This document shows positions 4,707-5,792 of a stretch of 5,792 bases of DNA, one piece after another. Both the position numbers and the translations under genes were made by a program. Numbering within the stretch: the stretch's first letter is position 1; every line of letters begins with the position of its first letter. The notes under the pieces were generated by a model. It saw nothing but the letters and a program-made list of their open reading frames with translations. It did not search any database and was not told the DNA's origin. The stretch is from CAZGTQ01 sp964528575 (lineage in GTDB: Bacteria; Planctomycetota; UBA1135; GCA-002686595), in NCBI GenBank assembly GCA_964528575.1, contig CAZGTQ010000338.1, positions 1 to 5,792 on the forward strand, given 5' to 3'.

Positions 4707-5755
4707 CGCCCGCCTCCGTCGCCGCCGGCGCCACCGCGTTCGCCGTCGCGCTCGTCGCGGCGCGGGCGCTCGCGCGCCTCGCGCCGCGGCTCGGCTGGCT
4801 CGACCGCGCGGCGGGCGCCGAGCGCGCGCGCAAGCTGCAGGAGCGGCCGGTCCCGCCGGTGGGGGGCGCGGCGGTGCTCGCGGGCCTCGTGGCGGGCGCG
4901 CTCGTGCTCGCGGCGGCCGGCGCGGAGCTCAGGCTGGCGGCGCGCGGCGCGCGCGAGCTCGCCTGGCTCGCGCCGCTCGCGAGCCCCGCAGGGGCGGCGG
5001 CGGTCGCGCTCGCGTTCCTCGCGGGGCTCGTCGACGACGCCCTGCGGCTCGCGCCGGCGCGCAAGCTCGCCGCGCAGCTCGTCGCGGCCGCGCCGCTCGC
5101 GATCCACGCTTGCGGTGCGCCGACCGGGGGCGTGCTCGCCGCGCTCGGGGCGCTCGCGCTCGCGCTCGTCGCGCTGAACGCCGTGAACACGTTCGACAAC
5201 GCGGACGGCGCGGCGACGAGCGTGGGAGCGCTCGGCCTCGCGCTCGGCGCCCCGCTCGCGGCGCTCGCGTTGCTCGGCTTCCTGCCGAGCAACGTCGACG
5301 GCCGGCGCCCGGCCGCGGCCGGCCGCCGCGCGGCGCCGACCGCGTACCTGGGCGACTCGGGCAGCCACCTCGTCGGCATGCTCGTCGCGCTGTGCCCGCC
5401 GGCGTGGCCGGCGCTCACGCTGCCGCTCGTCGACCTCGCACGGTTGTCGTTCGTGCGCACGCGCGCGGGGAGTCGCCCGTGGATCGGGGACCGGCGGCAC
5501 CTTGCACATCGGCTCGAAGCTCGCTTCGAGCGTGCACACCGTCTCGAAGCAAGCTTCGAGCGTGCACACCGGCTCGAAGCAGGCTTCGAGCGTCGCGCCG
5601 GTGTCGTGCTCGCGCTGGTCGCGGTCGCGGCGCCCTCCGCGCTCGCGGGCGCAGCGGGCGTGCTGCGCGGGGAGTGGCTCTGGGTCGCCGCCGGCGTCGC
5701 GGGAACGCTCGCGCTGTACGCGGCCGCGGTGCTCGCGACGCGCGGGACCCGGTGA
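4703..5755 (+). CDS. WecA/MraY-family polyprenyl-phosphate sugar-1-phosphate transferase
   Basis: The family moves a sugar-1-phosphate from a UDP-sugar to a polyprenyl phosphate in the inner membrane, the first step of making a lipid-linked glycan. The 350-residue protein is strongly hydrophobic with about ten membrane segments. Visible motifs are KLQERPVPPVGG (44-55), GLVDDALRLAPARKLAAQ (108-125; Asp111/Asp112 are the Mg-binding pair), NAVNTFDNADG (159-169; catalytic Asp165/Asp168), YLGDSGSHLVG (215-225) and the C-terminal GDRRHLAHRLE (262-272; the HxxHR sugar-nucleotide loop). The motif set and DNxDG form favour a WecA-like rather than a MraY enzyme; the UDP-sugar cannot be read from sequence. 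The GTG at 4703 overlaps the nadD stop (GTGA) and no nearer alternative start is seen. Two oddities: residues 269-298 are three tandem copies of a 10-residue unit (HRLEAxFERx), and about 198-212 there is an Arg/Ala/Gly-rich insertion before the GDSGS motif. Both may affect function, but all catalytic residues are present. Confidence 0.88.
   Translation: MTPASVAAGATAFAVALVAARALARLAPRLGWLDRAAGAERARKLQERPVPPVGGAAVLAGLVAGALVLAAAGAELRLAARGARELAWLAPLASPAGAAAVALAFLAGLVDDALRLAPARKLAAQLVAAAPLAIHACGAPTGGVLAALGALALALVALNAVNTFDNADGAATSVGALGLALGAPLAALALLGFLPSNVDGRRPAAAGRRAAPTAYLGDSGSHLVGMLVALCPPAWPALTLPLVDLARLSFVRTRAGSRPWIGDRRHLAHRLEARFERAHRLEASFERAHRLEAGFERRAGVVLALVAVAAPSALAGAAGVLRGEWLWVAAGVAGTLALYAAAVLATRGTR
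5299..5338 (+). repeat. GC-only palindromic stretch inside the transferase gene
   Basis: CCGGCCGCGGCCGG (5309-5322) is a perfect 14-base palindrome, flanked by CGGCGCC (5303-5309) and its complement GGCGCCG (5332-5338). It encodes the Arg/Ala/Gly-rich loop before the YLGDSGS motif, which looks longer than usual in the family. It may simply reflect extreme GC content. Confidence 0.5.
5503..5592 (+). repeat. Three tandem 30-bp palindrome-bearing units inside the transferase gene
   Basis: Units at 5503-5532, 5533-5562 and 5563-5592 follow the consensus TGCACAyCGkCTCGAAGC + NN + GCTTCGAGCG. Copies 1 and 2 differ at four positions, 2 and 3 at two, 1 and 3 at three. Each has the 8-bp inverted repeat CTCGAAGC/GCTTCGAG round two variable bases (TC, AA, AG). 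The 30-bp period keeps the reading frame and gives HRLEARFERA, HRLEASFERA, HRLEAGFERR. Codons GAA, GCA and CGT, otherwise uncommon here, recur in it. Duplication of an ancestral single copy, which resembles the normal family sequence, explains it best. Confidence 0.9.
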
Positions 5756-5792
5756 TACGGAGTCGCACACCTTGTTGTCGTTCAGCGACAGG
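5756..5792. other. Right-edge non-coding stretch with a small hairpin
   Basis: These 37 bases follow the transferase stop and are less GC-rich than the rest. TGTCG (5776-5780) and CGACA (5786-5790) can pair round the loop TTCAG. This could be the beginning of a terminator for the operon, but the sequence ends before any T tract could be seen. No gene can be supported here on either strand. Confidence 0.3.

Noticed and set aside
5503..5592. CRISPR array
   Set aside because: The units are contiguous with no unique spacers and lie in frame in a conserved gene.
4297..5770. Long minus-strand open frames opposite nadD and the transferase
   Set aside because: Low-complexity Arg/Ala composition without motifs; the opposite strand has recognisable family motifs throughout.
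5756..5792. C-terminal or N-terminal end of a further gene on the minus strand
   Set aside because: Only 37 bases are available; the reading (LSLNDNK...) continues into shadow sequence of the transferase, so nothing supports a gene.

Overview
The window is very GC-rich (roughly three quarters G+C by eye, with third codon positions almost always G or C) and is densely coding. It comes from a GC-rich Gram-negative-type bacterium: it has an exported protein, a probable outer-membrane lipoprotein and a polyprenyl-phosphate sugar-1-phosphate transferase. The F-D-N-x-D-G form of the transferase's catalytic motif and the overall gene style remind me of GC-rich Planctomycetota, but myxobacteria and other GC-rich phyla are not excluded. 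The taxonomic call is low confidence.

Layout, left to right. 1-1002 (minus): the first 334 codons of an unrecognised secreted protein whose 3' end lies outside the window. 1003-1092: a short divergent intergenic region with the miaA ribosome binding site. 1093-2034 (plus): miaA, tRNA dimethylallyltransferase, complete. A perfect 16-bp stem-loop overlaps its stop codon and separates it from a convergent gene. 2089-2595 (minus): a small predicted lipoprotein of unknown function. 2596-2763: a divergent intergenic region with short direct repeats. 2764-4062 hisS, 4059-4706 nadD and 4703-5755 a WecA/MraY-family transferase (all plus) form an operon with 4-base start/stop overlaps. 5756-5792 is non-coding or too short to judge.

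Together the genes are mostly housekeeping: tRNA modification (MiaA), histidyl-tRNA synthesis (HisS), NAD synthesis (NadD) and the membrane step that starts a lipid-linked glycan. The two minus-strand genes encode exported proteins unrelated to these pathways as far as I can see.

The most unusual structures are three. First, three near-identical 30-bp tandem units, each built round an 8-bp inverted repeat, lie in frame in the transferase gene and repeat a 10-residue segment at its conserved C-terminal histidine motif. Second, HisS has Ser where class II synthetases carry the motif 3 arginine, while its other active-site motifs look intact. Third, an 11-bp tandem repeat directly abuts the hisS start codon, where no Shine-Dalgarno sequence is visible. 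I see no phage, transposon, CRISPR, tRNA or rRNA sequence.
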